NCBI GenBank assembly: GCA_037131955.1
Contig: JBAXQC010000069.1
Location: 1 to 14,993, forward strand
Reading direction: 5' to 3'
DNA length: 14,993 nucleotides
Origin: CAIMMJ01 sp037131955
GTDB taxonomy: Bacteria > Bacteroidota > Bacteroidia > UBA4408
Every line of letters begins with the position of its first letter. Position 1 is the first letter of the stretch. Below the pieces are notes generated by a model. That model made no database searches. It saw only the letters and a program-made list of their open reading frames with translations, and was not told the origin of the DNA. This document shows, piece after piece, positions 7,459 through 14,141 of the stretch. The translations under genes were made by a program, and so were the position numbers.

Positions 7459-8013
7459 ATGAGTGAAATAGATTTGTCGGGAAAAGTTGTTATCGAAAAT
7501 TCAGGTAAAGAAAAAACGATAAAAGTTTATCCTTATCAGGAAAAGTGGAAAACCAATTTGGTAAAAATTTGGTTGGTTTTATGGTCAATTTGTGGTGCAA
7601 TAGTTTTATTGGAATTGTTTTCAAATATATCAAAAGAACAAAAACTATTTATGGCAATATATATAGTATTTTGGTTGTATTTTGAGTTAAAAATGTTGGC
7701 AGTAATTAGATGGAGAACCTCAGGATTGGAATGTTTGAGGTTTACAGAAAATAAATTAATTTTAGAAAAAACAGTTCAAGGCAAAGGATTTCCAGTGGAG
7801 TTATCGTTTGATGAAATCAAAAAAGTTCATATTCCAGAAATTTCAAAAGTTTCTTTTGCTGCAGTCTTTAATAACTCATATTGGCTAGAAGGGCAGGAGA
7901 CAATTGTAATAGAAACCCCCAAAAAAAAATACGGTTTTGGTTTTCAGCTTAAAAAATCTGATTCAGAAAAAATAATGAAAGAAATTTTAAGGCAAGTGCA
8001 AAAAAAGAGATAA
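7459..8013 (+). CDS. Two-TM membrane protein with PH-like C-terminal region
   Basis: The 184-residue product starts with an ATG directly after the TAA of the VWA gene, with no gap, so translation is probably coupled. About 30 polar residues come first, then two hydrophobic segments (about 34-54 and 63-82) forming a membrane hairpin. A soluble part (about 88-184) follows, with alternating strands and a closing amphipathic helix (SDSEKIMKEILRQV). That layout resembles bacterial PH-like membrane proteins, where a domain follows a TM hairpin, but I cannot assign a family with confidence. The Lys/Arg-rich end (QVQKKR) is likely cytoplasmic. It is the last gene of the lipoprotein-VWA group and stops five bases before the convergent murF-alr stop codon. 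Confidence 0.8.
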   Translation: MSEIDLSGKVVIENSGKEKTIKVYPYQEKWKTNLVKIWLVLWSICGAIVLLELFSNISKEQKLFMAIYIVFWLYFELKMLAVIRWRTSGLECLRFTENKLILEKTVQGKGFPVELSFDEIKKVHIPEISKVSFAAVFNNSYWLEGQETIVIETPKKKYGFGFQLKKSDSEKIMKEILRQVQKKR

Positions 8014-8018
8014 GTGAA

Positions 8019-10496
8019 TTATTCGTGTATAAACACTCTTTTAACTCTTTGAGAAACCATTGTTAAAACCTCATAAGGTATTGTGTCTAAATTTTTAGCT
8101 AAATTATAAATTGGATATTCAGGACCAAAAATAATTACTTCGTCACCCTCTAAACAGTTAATTTCAGAAACATCAATCATGGTCATATCCATGCAAATAT
8201 TACCAATTGTTGGTGCCAGTTTACCATTTATATAAACCTTGCCTACTCCGTTTCCTAATTTCCTAGAAAATCCATCTGCATAGCCAATAGGCAATGTGGC
8301 AATTAATGAATCGTTGTTTAATTTGCCCGCCCTGTTATATCCAACGGTTTGTTCTTTGCTTACTTTTCTAATTTGATTGATGGTAGTTTTTAATCTGCCT
8401 ACAGGCAACAAGATTTTCTTTTCTTCATCGGAATTACCAATTCCATACATTCCAATCCCGAGCCTTACCATTTCATAGCTTGCTTGTGGGTAATTTTTTA
8501 TGCCACTCGTATTTGATAAATGCCTAAAAAACTCATCTCCAATTTCTTGTTTTAACTGATTGCATACAGTTTCAAATTCTTGTATTTGAGTAAGGGTAAA
8601 CTCTCTAAAACTGTTGTTGTCGCTTGCCACTAAATGAGAAAATACCGAAGCAATTTTTATTTGTTTTACATCGTTTATTTTATTGCATAACTTATCAATT
8701 TCCGATAAATCAAAACCTAACCTATTCATGCCGGTGTTTATTTTTAGGTGAATAGGAAATTTTTTGTTGTATGGAAAATGTTTTTTTAAAGCTCTTGAGA
8801 ACGAATCTAGAATTCTAAAATTATAAATTTCGGGTTCTAAGTTGTTCCTGAACAGAGCCTCAAAACTATCTTCCGATGGATTCATCACCATTATTGGCAA
8901 GTGAATTCCTTTTTTTCTAAGCTCCACGCCTTCGTCGGCATAGGCCACGGCCAAATAACTTATATTTTGAAATTGCAATGCCGAAGCTATTTCAAAAGTT
9001 CCGCTTCCATAAGAAAATGCCTTTACCATTGCCATTATTTTAATAGTTGGTTCAAGCAAATTTTTATAATAGTTAACGTTGTGTGTGAGGTTTTCGAGAT
9101 TAATTTCTAATACAGTTTCGTGAGATTTCTCTTCTAAAAATCTGGCAATTTGCTCAAACTCAAATTTTCTGGAACCTTTTATTAAAATTGTTTCGTTCCA
9201 AAAAAATTCAGGCAATACTTTATCTAATAAATCCTGGGTAGTTTCAAAAAACAACTTTTCTTTTGTTTCAAAAATTGCATTTCTTGCTTTTAATTCGGGG
9301 CCTACACAAATAAGTTTTTCGATGCCACTAATAGAAATTAAACCATTTAGTTTGGTATAAAACTGTTCTGGATTTTTTACAGATTGCAAAATATCCGATA
9401 GTATGAGAGTTTTTTTTGAGTTTCTTTTTTGATTTTTTAAATAATGCAGAGCTATTTCTAATGAATCTAGATCAGAATTATAATAATCATTAATTATGCT
9501 ACAACCATTAATTCCTTCTTTCATTTGCAACCTCATTGCCACTGATTGCAGATTGTTGAAGCGTTCATTTATTATGGAGTTTTCATAATTTAAATACAAC
9601 ATTACGCACCAACAATTTATTGCATTTTCAATTGAAGCATCATCAATAAATGGAATTTCAGTTTCAATAAATTGATTGTTACAAATCCCTTTTATTTGAG
9701 TAGAATTTTTTTTCTTTTCAATTTTATTTATGATCAAATTGGCTTTTGTTTTTTGCGACCAATTAAATAGATGCAGTGGTTTTGAATTTTCTATTGCATC
9801 GTTTATTTCTTGGTAATCTTTGCAATAAATAAGAGTTGAGTTTTCTTTGGTGAGTTTAATTTTTTCTTTAGCAATCTCATGGGAATTTAAAAAGTTTTCG
9901 GAATGTGCAGTTTTAATGTTTGTAATAATTGAAACAGTGGGTTGAATAATATTTTGAAGCGCCTCCATTTCGTTTGGTTGAGAAATTCCAGCCTCAAAAA
10001 TCCCAAGTTGGTGTTCAAAATTCATTTCCCAAACAGACAGTGGAACGCCTATTTGAGAGTTAAAACTTTTTGGATTTTTTACTATATTGTATTCTGGAGA
10101 TAGTAATTGATATAACCACTCTTTTACTATTGTTTTTCCATTGCTTCCTGTAATTCCAATAACAGGAAAATTAAATTTTTCGCGGTGTTTTTGTACAATT
10201 TTTTGCAATGCAAATTTTGTGTCTTCAACCACAATAAAATTGGCCAATGGATATACACTTAAATTAGGTTTTTCGCTAACTAAAAAGTTTCTTACACCCT
10301 TTTCATAAAGTTCATTTATAAAGTTGTGTCCATTGTTTCTTGCAGATTTTAATGCAATAAATAAAGTATCTCCTGCTGCTGAATATTGCCTGCTATCAAT
10401 GAGTATTTTTTTTACTTTTTCTTCTGGCGAAAATAAATAAAAATCACAATTAGGTAAAAATTCAGCAACTTGCTGGATAGAATAAGAATTTGTCAT
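8019..10496 (-). CDS. murF-alr: Bifunctional MurF ligase / alanine racemase fusion
   Basis: This 825-residue protein joins two cytoplasmic peptidoglycan enzymes. The N-terminal MurF part (about 1-455) adds D-Ala-D-Ala to UDP-MurNAc-tripeptide using ATP: the P-loop Gly-x-Thr-Gly-Ser-Asn-Gly-Lys-Thr is at 114-122, followed by EAGISQPNEME and the C-terminal ligase region (about 320-450). The Alr part (about 460-825) is a PLP-dependent racemase: Lys492 is in MVKAFSYGSG, Met-Tyr-Gly follows RLGIG, and Tyr720 (VGYNRAG) is the second catalytic base candidate, with GNICMDM further on. The fusion is characteristic of Bacteroidota and makes D-Ala and the pentapeptide step part of one product. The start at 10494-10496 fits family N-termini; the 38 extra upstream codons would overlap hppD. 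A CATATTTG box (complement of 10508-10515) may be its promoter. Confidence 0.95.
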   Translation of the reverse strand: MTNSYSIQQVAEFLPNCDFYLFSPEEKVKKILIDSRQYSAAGDTLFIALKSARNNGHNFINELYEKGVRNFLVSEKPNLSVYPLANFIVVEDTKFALQKIVQKHREKFNFPVIGITGSNGKTIVKEWLYQLLSPEYNIVKNPKSFNSQIGVPLSVWEMNFEHQLGIFEAGISQPNEMEALQNIIQPTVSIITNIKTAHSENFLNSHEIAKEKIKLTKENSTLIYCKDYQEINDAIENSKPLHLFNWSQKTKANLIINKIEKKKNSTQIKGICNNQFIETEIPFIDDASIENAINCWCVMLYLNYENSIINERFNNLQSVAMRLQMKEGINGCSIINDYYNSDLDSLEIALHYLKNQKRNSKKTLILSDILQSVKNPEQFYTKLNGLISISGIEKLICVGPELKARNAIFETKEKLFFETTQDLLDKVLPEFFWNETILIKGSRKFEFEQIARFLEEKSHETVLEINLENLTHNVNYYKNLLEPTIKIMAMVKAFSYGSGTFEIASALQFQNISYLAVAYADEGVELRKKGIHLPIMVMNPSEDSFEALFRNNLEPEIYNFRILDSFSRALKKHFPYNKKFPIHLKINTGMNRLGFDLSEIDKLCNKINDVKQIKIASVFSHLVASDNNSFREFTLTQIQEFETVCNQLKQEIGDEFFRHLSNTSGIKNYPQASYEMVRLGIGMYGIGNSDEEKKILLPVGRLKTTINQIRKVSKEQTVGYNRAGKLNNDSLIATLPIGYADGFSRKLGNGVGKVYINGKLAPTIGNICMDMTMIDVSEINCLEGDEVIIFGPEYPIYNLAKNLDTIPYEVLTMVSQRVKRVFIHE

Positions 10497-10559
10497 ATTG
10501 CAGAATACAAATATGATTAAAAAATATTGAGATGGACTAAATGAGTATAAATATTTTTG

Positions 10560-10567
10560 TAACTTTG
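10560..10567 (+). promoter_or_regulatory. -7 promoter box of hppD
   Basis: TAACTTTG is an exact match to TAnnTTTG, 28 bases before the hppD ATG. No TTTG is visible at the expected -33 distance. A second near-match on the other strand (complement of 10508-10515, CATATTTG) could serve murF-alr, so the 99-base gap would hold two divergent promoters. Confidence 0.55.
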
Positions 10568-10568
10568 A

Positions 10569-10592
10569 ATGGAAAAATAAATGGAAAAATAA
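10569..10592 (+). repeat. Tandem 12-base repeat in the hppD leader, reading as two MEK-stop micro-ORFs
   Basis: ATGGAAAAATAA occurs twice in direct tandem, followed by GCC and the hppD ATGGAA. Each unit reads Met-Glu-Lys-stop in the same frame as hppD. The repeat also imitates the hppD start (ATGGAA). Nothing shows that either micro-ORF is translated. Confidence 0.8.
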
Positions 10593-10595
10593 GCC

Positions 10596-11738
10596 ATGGA
10601 AGCAACACAAAAAGGAGTAACATTAGAAGATCTTCAAAAACATAAAACCACAGATTTTTTGCCACTTAATGGAACAGACTACATTGAATTTTATGTGGGA
10701 AATGCAAAACAATCTGCATATTTCTATCAAGTAGCATTTGGTTTTGAATTGGTTGCTTATGCAGGCTTGGAAACTGGAGTAAAAGATAGGGCTTCTTATG
10801 TTTTGCAGCAAGATAAAATTAGGTTGGTATTAACTACTTCTTTTGATCCTGAAAGTGAAATTTCTCATCACGTTAGAAAGCATGGAGATGGTGTAAAAGT
10901 ATTGGCGCTTTGGGTAGATGATGCAGAATACTCTTTAAAAGTAACTTCAGAAAAAGGAGCACAAATTGTTCATCCACTTGCAACAACCAAAGACGAATTT
11001 GGAGAAGTTAAAACTGCATCAATCCAAACGTATGGCGAAACTATTCACACATTTGTAGAAAGAAAAAACTATACTGGTGTTTTTCTTCCAGGCTATAAGG
11101 CGGTGAATAAAACATTTAAAACAAAATCTATTGGTTTAAAATTTGTTGACCATTGCGTTGGAAATGTTGGTTGGGGAGAAATGAACAAATGGGTTGAGTT
11201 TTATGAAAATGTTATGGGCTTTAAGCTATTAATAACATTTGACGATAGCGATATTTCTACTGAATATTCTGCCTTAATGAGCAAAGTGGTAAGCAATGGA
11301 AACGGCTATATTAAATTTCCAATAAATGAACCAGCCGAAGGCAAGAAGAAATCACAAATTGAGGAATACATAGATTTTTATGGAGGATCAGGAGTGCAGC
11401 ACATTGCAGTTGCAACCGATAATATTGTTGAAACAGTTTCTGAACTTAGAAATAGAGGAGTTGAGTTCTTGCATGTTCCCGAAGTATATTACAATGATTT
11501 ATTAGACAGAGTGGGATTGATTGACGAAGACATTGAAGTGCTAAAAAAACTAAATATTTTAGTTGACAGAGACGAAGAAGGATATTTGTTGCAAATATTC
11601 ACAAAACCTGTTGAAGACAGGCCAACTGTGTTTTATGAGATTATACAACGTAAAGGTGCTAAATCTTTTGGAAAAGGAAATTTTAAGGCATTGTTTGAGT
11701 CTATTGAGAGAGAACAAGATTTAAGAGGAACACTGTAA
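10596..11738 (+). CDS. hppD: 4-hydroxyphenylpyruvate dioxygenase
   Basis: This 380-residue enzyme is the right length for HPPD, an Fe(II) dioxygenase that turns 4-hydroxyphenylpyruvate into homogentisate in tyrosine breakdown. Two vicinal-oxygen-chelate domains are visible: about 22-155 and 178-365. The iron ligands are all in place: His186 (FVDHCVGNV), His269 (GVQHIAVATDN) and Glu348 (FYEIIQR). The C-terminus has the family's GNFKALFESIE. The ATG at 10596 follows the -7 box by 28 bases and a short purine-rich leader. The homogentisate dioxygenase and other pathway genes are not in this window. A start at an internal Met is unlikely because the N-terminal domain begins near residue 20. Confidence 0.95.
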   Translation: MEATQKGVTLEDLQKHKTTDFLPLNGTDYIEFYVGNAKQSAYFYQVAFGFELVAYAGLETGVKDRASYVLQQDKIRLVLTTSFDPESEISHHVRKHGDGVKVLALWVDDAEYSLKVTSEKGAQIVHPLATTKDEFGEVKTASIQTYGETIHTFVERKNYTGVFLPGYKAVNKTFKTKSIGLKFVDHCVGNVGWGEMNKWVEFYENVMGFKLLITFDDSDISTEYSALMSKVVSNGNGYIKFPINEPAEGKKKSQIEEYIDFYGGSGVQHIAVATDNIVETVSELRNRGVEFLHVPEVYYNDLLDRVGLIDEDIEVLKKLNILVDRDEEGYLLQIFTKPVEDRPTVFYEIIQRKGAKSFGKGNFKALFESIEREQDLRGTL

Positions 11739-11757
11739 TTTTCTTACACTTATTTTT

Positions 11758-11937
11758 TTGAAAATTTTAAAAATATTTTCATTTGTATTAATTGTGACTT
11801 TCGTTTTTCTTTCGTGCCAAAATAGCAATGGCCTGCACAAAAAAAAGAAACGAAGAGGAAGTAAATGCGATTGTCCTCATTTGAGTTTGTTAAAGACAAA
11901 TACTATTATAGTTCATAATTTATACTTGCGTACTTAA
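11758..11937 (+). CDS. Small lipoprotein, TTG start (possible)
   Basis: Reading from a TTG gives 59 residues. Lys2, Lys5 and a hydrophobic stretch (8-18) lead to a lipobox-like Phe-Leu-Ser-Cys20, then a basic segment (HKKKKRRG at 27-34) and Cys-Asp-Cys-Pro (37-40). This layout, signal, Cys, a basic linker and a Cys-Pro end, is one I associate with tiny Bacteroidota lipoproteins, and it recurs in the neighbour at 12002. No ATG is available in this frame after the stop at 11722-11724, so the start is uncertain. The 19 residues after the Cys-Pro motif look less constrained, so the gene could have lost its original stop. It begins 19 bases after hppD. Confidence 0.45.
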   Translation: MKILKIFSFVLIVTFVFLSCQNSNGLHKKKKRRGSKCDCPHLSLLKTNTIIVHNLYLRT

Positions 11938-12001
11938 TCCTTTATCACAAAAATACCATAGCGAATTAAAAATTACCTTACCTTAGACTAAAATATACAC
12001 T

Positions 12002-12130
12002 ATGAGGGCATTAATTTTATTGGTTTTTATTGGTTTTATTTTAAGTGCTTGTGGAGGACATAAAAATAAATACACAAAATGTCCAGCATTTAGTGCTAAC
12101 TCAAAAGCTCAAAAAAATTCTAGTTTTTAA
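12002..12130 (+). CDS. Tiny lipoprotein, 42 residues
   Basis: The ORF starts with ATG and codes for 42 residues: Met-Arg, a hydrophobic run (3-14), a perfect lipobox Leu-Ser-Ala-Cys17, then Gly-Gly-His-Lys-Asn-Lys and Lys-Cys-Pro-Ala-Phe (26-30) and a short polar tail. After signal cleavage only 26 residues would remain. It shares the Cys...His-Lys...Lys-Cys...Pro pattern with the ORF at 11758. It stops one base before the stop of the convergent M50 gene, so the coding ends fit tightly. No family name is known to me. The lipobox and compact design make chance unlikely, though the gene is short. Confidence 0.65.
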   Translation: MRALILLVFIGFILSACGGHKNKYTKCPAFSANSKAQKNSSF

Positions 12131-12131
12131 C

Positions 12132-12818
12132 TTACATTTTAATGTAAAAATTAAAAATTACATAGAGCGAAAATAAGCTTGATGTAACAAATAAAAGCGA
12201 CCAAATTACCGAAGGAATTTTTGTAAGTTGCTTTAATTGTTCATGGTCTCCGCCATTTAATTTGTTGCTAAATGAACCTATAAACAAATTTATTGTAGCG
12301 TAAATGGATTCAATAATCATTATTCCAGAAATTGAAACTGCAAAAATTGCCAACCAAAAATCATTCAGGTAGTAATAGCAAAGGCACAAAGCAGTAATGT
12401 TTATTATTAACCAAATAACTCCATAGCTATTTCTTACAAACAAAAATAAATTTAATGCCATAACAAAAAGCAATAAATAAAATACCCAAATAAACAGCTG
12501 CTTATGTATAAAAAAAATAAAAAGTGTTCCTACCCAAGTAGAGAATGGATAACCACACAATAGAACAACAAAAGAAACTATATTGCTTTTTGATTTATAA
12601 ACTGTTTTTCCACCCAAGTTAGAATTAAGTTCAATTTTTTCTACTTTGCCATTTAACACAAATGCTACCAATGCATGCCCTGTTTCATGCATTAATGTAT
12701 CAAAAGTTCTAAACCAAATTCCTACGAACGGAATTCTGCAAATAAAAAAACAAGCAATCCACACCCAAAGCACAAAGAACCAATGTTCTATGTTGTTCCA
12801 ATTGTTGAAAATTTCCAT
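12132..12818 (-). CDS. M50-like membrane metallopeptidase
   Basis: This 228-residue protein has five or more hydrophobic segments (about 12-30, 78-102, 104-130, 134-152, 155-180, 205-225). The zinc-binding motif His44-Glu45-Thr-Gly-His48 lies in a segment that could be a membrane helix (DTLMHETGHALVAF), and GYPFSTWVG (89-97) may form the second half of the site. Near the end, Asp191-His-Glu-Gln-Leu with LTKIPSVIW matches the C-terminal pattern I associate with M50B-like proteins. The HExxH motif points to a metallopeptidase of the site-2 protease type, but no substrate can be named and a non-proteolytic role is possible. The ATG at 12818 is the only good start. A TATATTTA near-match to the -7 box lies upstream (complement of 12841-12848). 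Confidence 0.8.
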   Translation of the reverse strand: MEIFNNWNNIEHWFFVLWVWIACFFICRIPFVGIWFRTFDTLMHETGHALVAFVLNGKVEKIELNSNLGGKTVYKSKSNIVSFVVLLCGYPFSTWVGTLFIFFIHKQLFIWVFYLLLFVMALNLFLFVRNSYGVIWLIINITALCLCYYYLNDFWLAIFAVSISGIMIIESIYATINLFIGSFSNKLNGGDHEQLKQLTKIPSVIWSLLFVTSSLFSLYVIFNFYIKM

Positions 12819-12873
12819 TGAAAATTTGTTTAAAATTGCCTAAATATATCAACATTAAATTTATTAATTAACT

Positions 12874-12905
12874 GCTATTGCATAGCTTTGCTAGCTATGT
12901 TTTTT
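12874..12905 (+). terminator. Terminator-like hairpin with an alternative pairing
   Basis: CATAGC (12881-12886) pairs with GCTATG (12894-12899) around a 7-base loop and is followed by six T, the form of an intrinsic terminator. GCTAT at 12874-12878 could instead pair with ATAGC at 12882-12886, so the two stems exclude each other. No plus-strand gene lies directly upstream, and the hairpin overlaps the ATG of the fragment at 12897. The stems are short, so it may be chance. Confidence 0.35.
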
Positions 12906-13109
12906 AATGCTAAAAAATATTTTTTTGATGCAAGAATAATTCTTCTACTAGAAAGATTTTTTTATTCTTTATTCTTAGCAGAATGCTGCAGGTTATTTTT
13001 TTGCATTTATCACTACAACACATTTTCCTTTGGCTTACAAGATTTATTTTTAGTTTTACTTAACGGTTTGCGGTTTGATGTTGCTGCACTTTGTGTTTTT
13101 CACGTTTAA
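12897..13109 (+). pseudogene. LTA synthase-like N-terminal fragment (probable gene remnant)
   Basis: The 70-codon reading frame starts with ATG at 12897; an in-frame TTG at 12888 is the only earlier start. Its end, with RLFFCIYHYNTFSF at about residues 32-45 and NGLRFDVAAL at about 56-65, looks like the first membrane segments of Bacteroidota LTA synthase/sulfatase proteins, where a similar Gly-x-Arg-Phe-Asp stretch leads into the transmembrane region. Those proteins are about 600 residues long; this one stops after 70 codons and no continuation is visible in the 52 bases before TerC. I therefore read it as the remains of a deleted gene. A small membrane protein of its own kind is the alternative. 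Confidence 0.5.
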
Positions 13110-13136
13110 ATAAAAATAAACTCAAATAAAATTTCC

Positions 13137-13144
13137 TAATTTTG
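13137..13144 (+). promoter_or_regulatory. -7 promoter box of the TerC gene
   Basis: TAATTTTG is an exact TAnnTTTG match, 17 bases before the TerC start codon. No clear -33 element is seen in the AT-rich sequence upstream. The box lies just after the LTA-synthase-like fragment, so TerC probably has its own promoter. Confidence 0.5.
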
Positions 13145-13161
13145 AACTTTCAAATTATTAC

Positions 13162-13884
13162 ATGATTGATTTAGCATCTATTATTACTGCCGATGGTTTA
13201 GTTTCATTGCTAACCCTTACTTTGTTAGAAATTGTTTTGGGCATAGACAATATTATATTTATTGCAATAGTTTCTTCAAAGCTTCCAAAAAGTCAACAAG
13301 GTTCTGCAAGAGGTATTGGTTTAACTGTTGCTTTGTTGTTTAGAGTTATTTTATTGTTTGGCATTTCTTTTATTATTGGATTAAAAGCAACGTTGTTTAA
13401 GATTGTAGATTTTGAGGTAACCGGACGTGATATAATTTTATTTGTGGGTGGGGTTTTTTTGGTGATTAAAACCATTTTAGAAATTGGTGAAAAAATTTAC
13501 GGAAAAAAAACTGCCGAAAAATCCGTTGGAGCATTAACCATGAAAAGTGCAATTGCACAAATTATTTTTTTAGATGTAATTTTTTCTTTCGATTCAATCT
13601 TAACAGCAGTTGGACTAGTGAGAAATGTTATGATAATGATTTTTGCAGTTGTAATAGCAATGATTGCTATGCTAATTTTCTCTGGCAAAGTGAGCGATTT
13701 TATAGAAAAACATCCAACGGTTAAGATGCTGGCGCTGGCATTTTTAATAATGATTGGTTTTGCATTAATTGCCGAATCCTTGCACATACACGTAGAAAAA
13801 GCCTATATCTATTTTTCTCTGGTATTTTCTGTGTTGGTAGAAGGTTTAAATATGGCCTACCGCAGCCAAGCTCATAGACGCTGA
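13162..13884 (+). CDS. TerC family integral membrane protein
   Basis: This 240-residue protein has seven or so hydrophobic helices. Both acidic TerC motifs are present: LLEIVLGIDNIIFI (about 21-34) and IFLDVIFSFDSILTAVGLV (about 134-152), where Glu, Asp and Asp lie in the membrane and could bind a metal ion. TerC relatives are linked to tellurite resistance by name, and some Bacillus members export manganese to supply secreted enzymes; which role applies here is not shown. The length is normal. The start is the ATG 17 bases after an exact -7 box. The C-terminus is basic and short. It is followed by a 257-base gap with no strong terminator. Confidence 0.92.
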   Translation: MIDLASIITADGLVSLLTLTLLEIVLGIDNIIFIAIVSSKLPKSQQGSARGIGLTVALLFRVILLFGISFIIGLKATLFKIVDFEVTGRDIILFVGGVFLVIKTILEIGEKIYGKKTAEKSVGALTMKSAIAQIIFLDVIFSFDSILTAVGLVRNVMIMIFAVVIAMIAMLIFSGKVSDFIEKHPTVKMLALAFLIMIGFALIAESLHIHVEKAYIYFSLVFSVLVEGLNMAYRSQAHRR

Positions 13885-14141
13885 TGAAGTGCCTGAGCTT
13901 TGGATAACATAAATAGTTAAAAAACATCCACAGTAGTTTTATTTATTTTTTTTCTATTTTAATTTCCTATGTAGGATACTATTGCCATTAGCTGAAAATT
14001 ATTTTTACTTTTATAGGCAACCTTTTTAAAAAAATGAGTCTTGTATATAAATCAAACATTTGGCTTGAGTTTTTTCCGGAAAAATTCAACTAAACAAACA
14101 AAACAATTTATAAACAAGAGTTAATCATTAATAAACAACTT
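13885..14141. other. AT-rich intergenic region upstream of the PKD protein gene
   Basis: These 257 bases contain no credible gene; the longest ORF of interest is a 19-codon one at 14034-14093. A 12-base inverted repeat TCCTATGTAGGA lies near 13966 and a 14-base perfect palindrome at 14071-14084. No exact TAnnTTTG box or strong intrinsic terminator is seen. The promoter of the next gene must be here if it is not read through from TerC. Confidence 0.6.
14071..14084. repeat. 14-base perfect palindrome TTTTTCCGGAAAAA
   Basis: The palindrome reads the same on both strands and lies 57 bases before the start of the PKD gene. It could be an operator for a dimeric regulator, or chance in an A/T-rich region. 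Its CCGG centre stands out against the background. Confidence 0.5.

Noticed and set aside
11741..11790. T-rich stretch with an A/T-only inverted repeat after hppD, as a terminator
   Set aside because: The stem (GAAAAT with ATTTTC) has almost no G+C and a long loop, and the region also encodes the signal segment of the small lipoprotein.
12888..12896. TTG start for the LTA-synthase-like fragment
   Set aside because: An ATG lies three codons downstream and the extra residues add nothing to the family match.
14034..14093. 19-codon ORF beginning MSLVYK
   Set aside because: It has no signal, no promoter and no recognisable motif, and such short ORFs occur by chance in this AT-rich gap.
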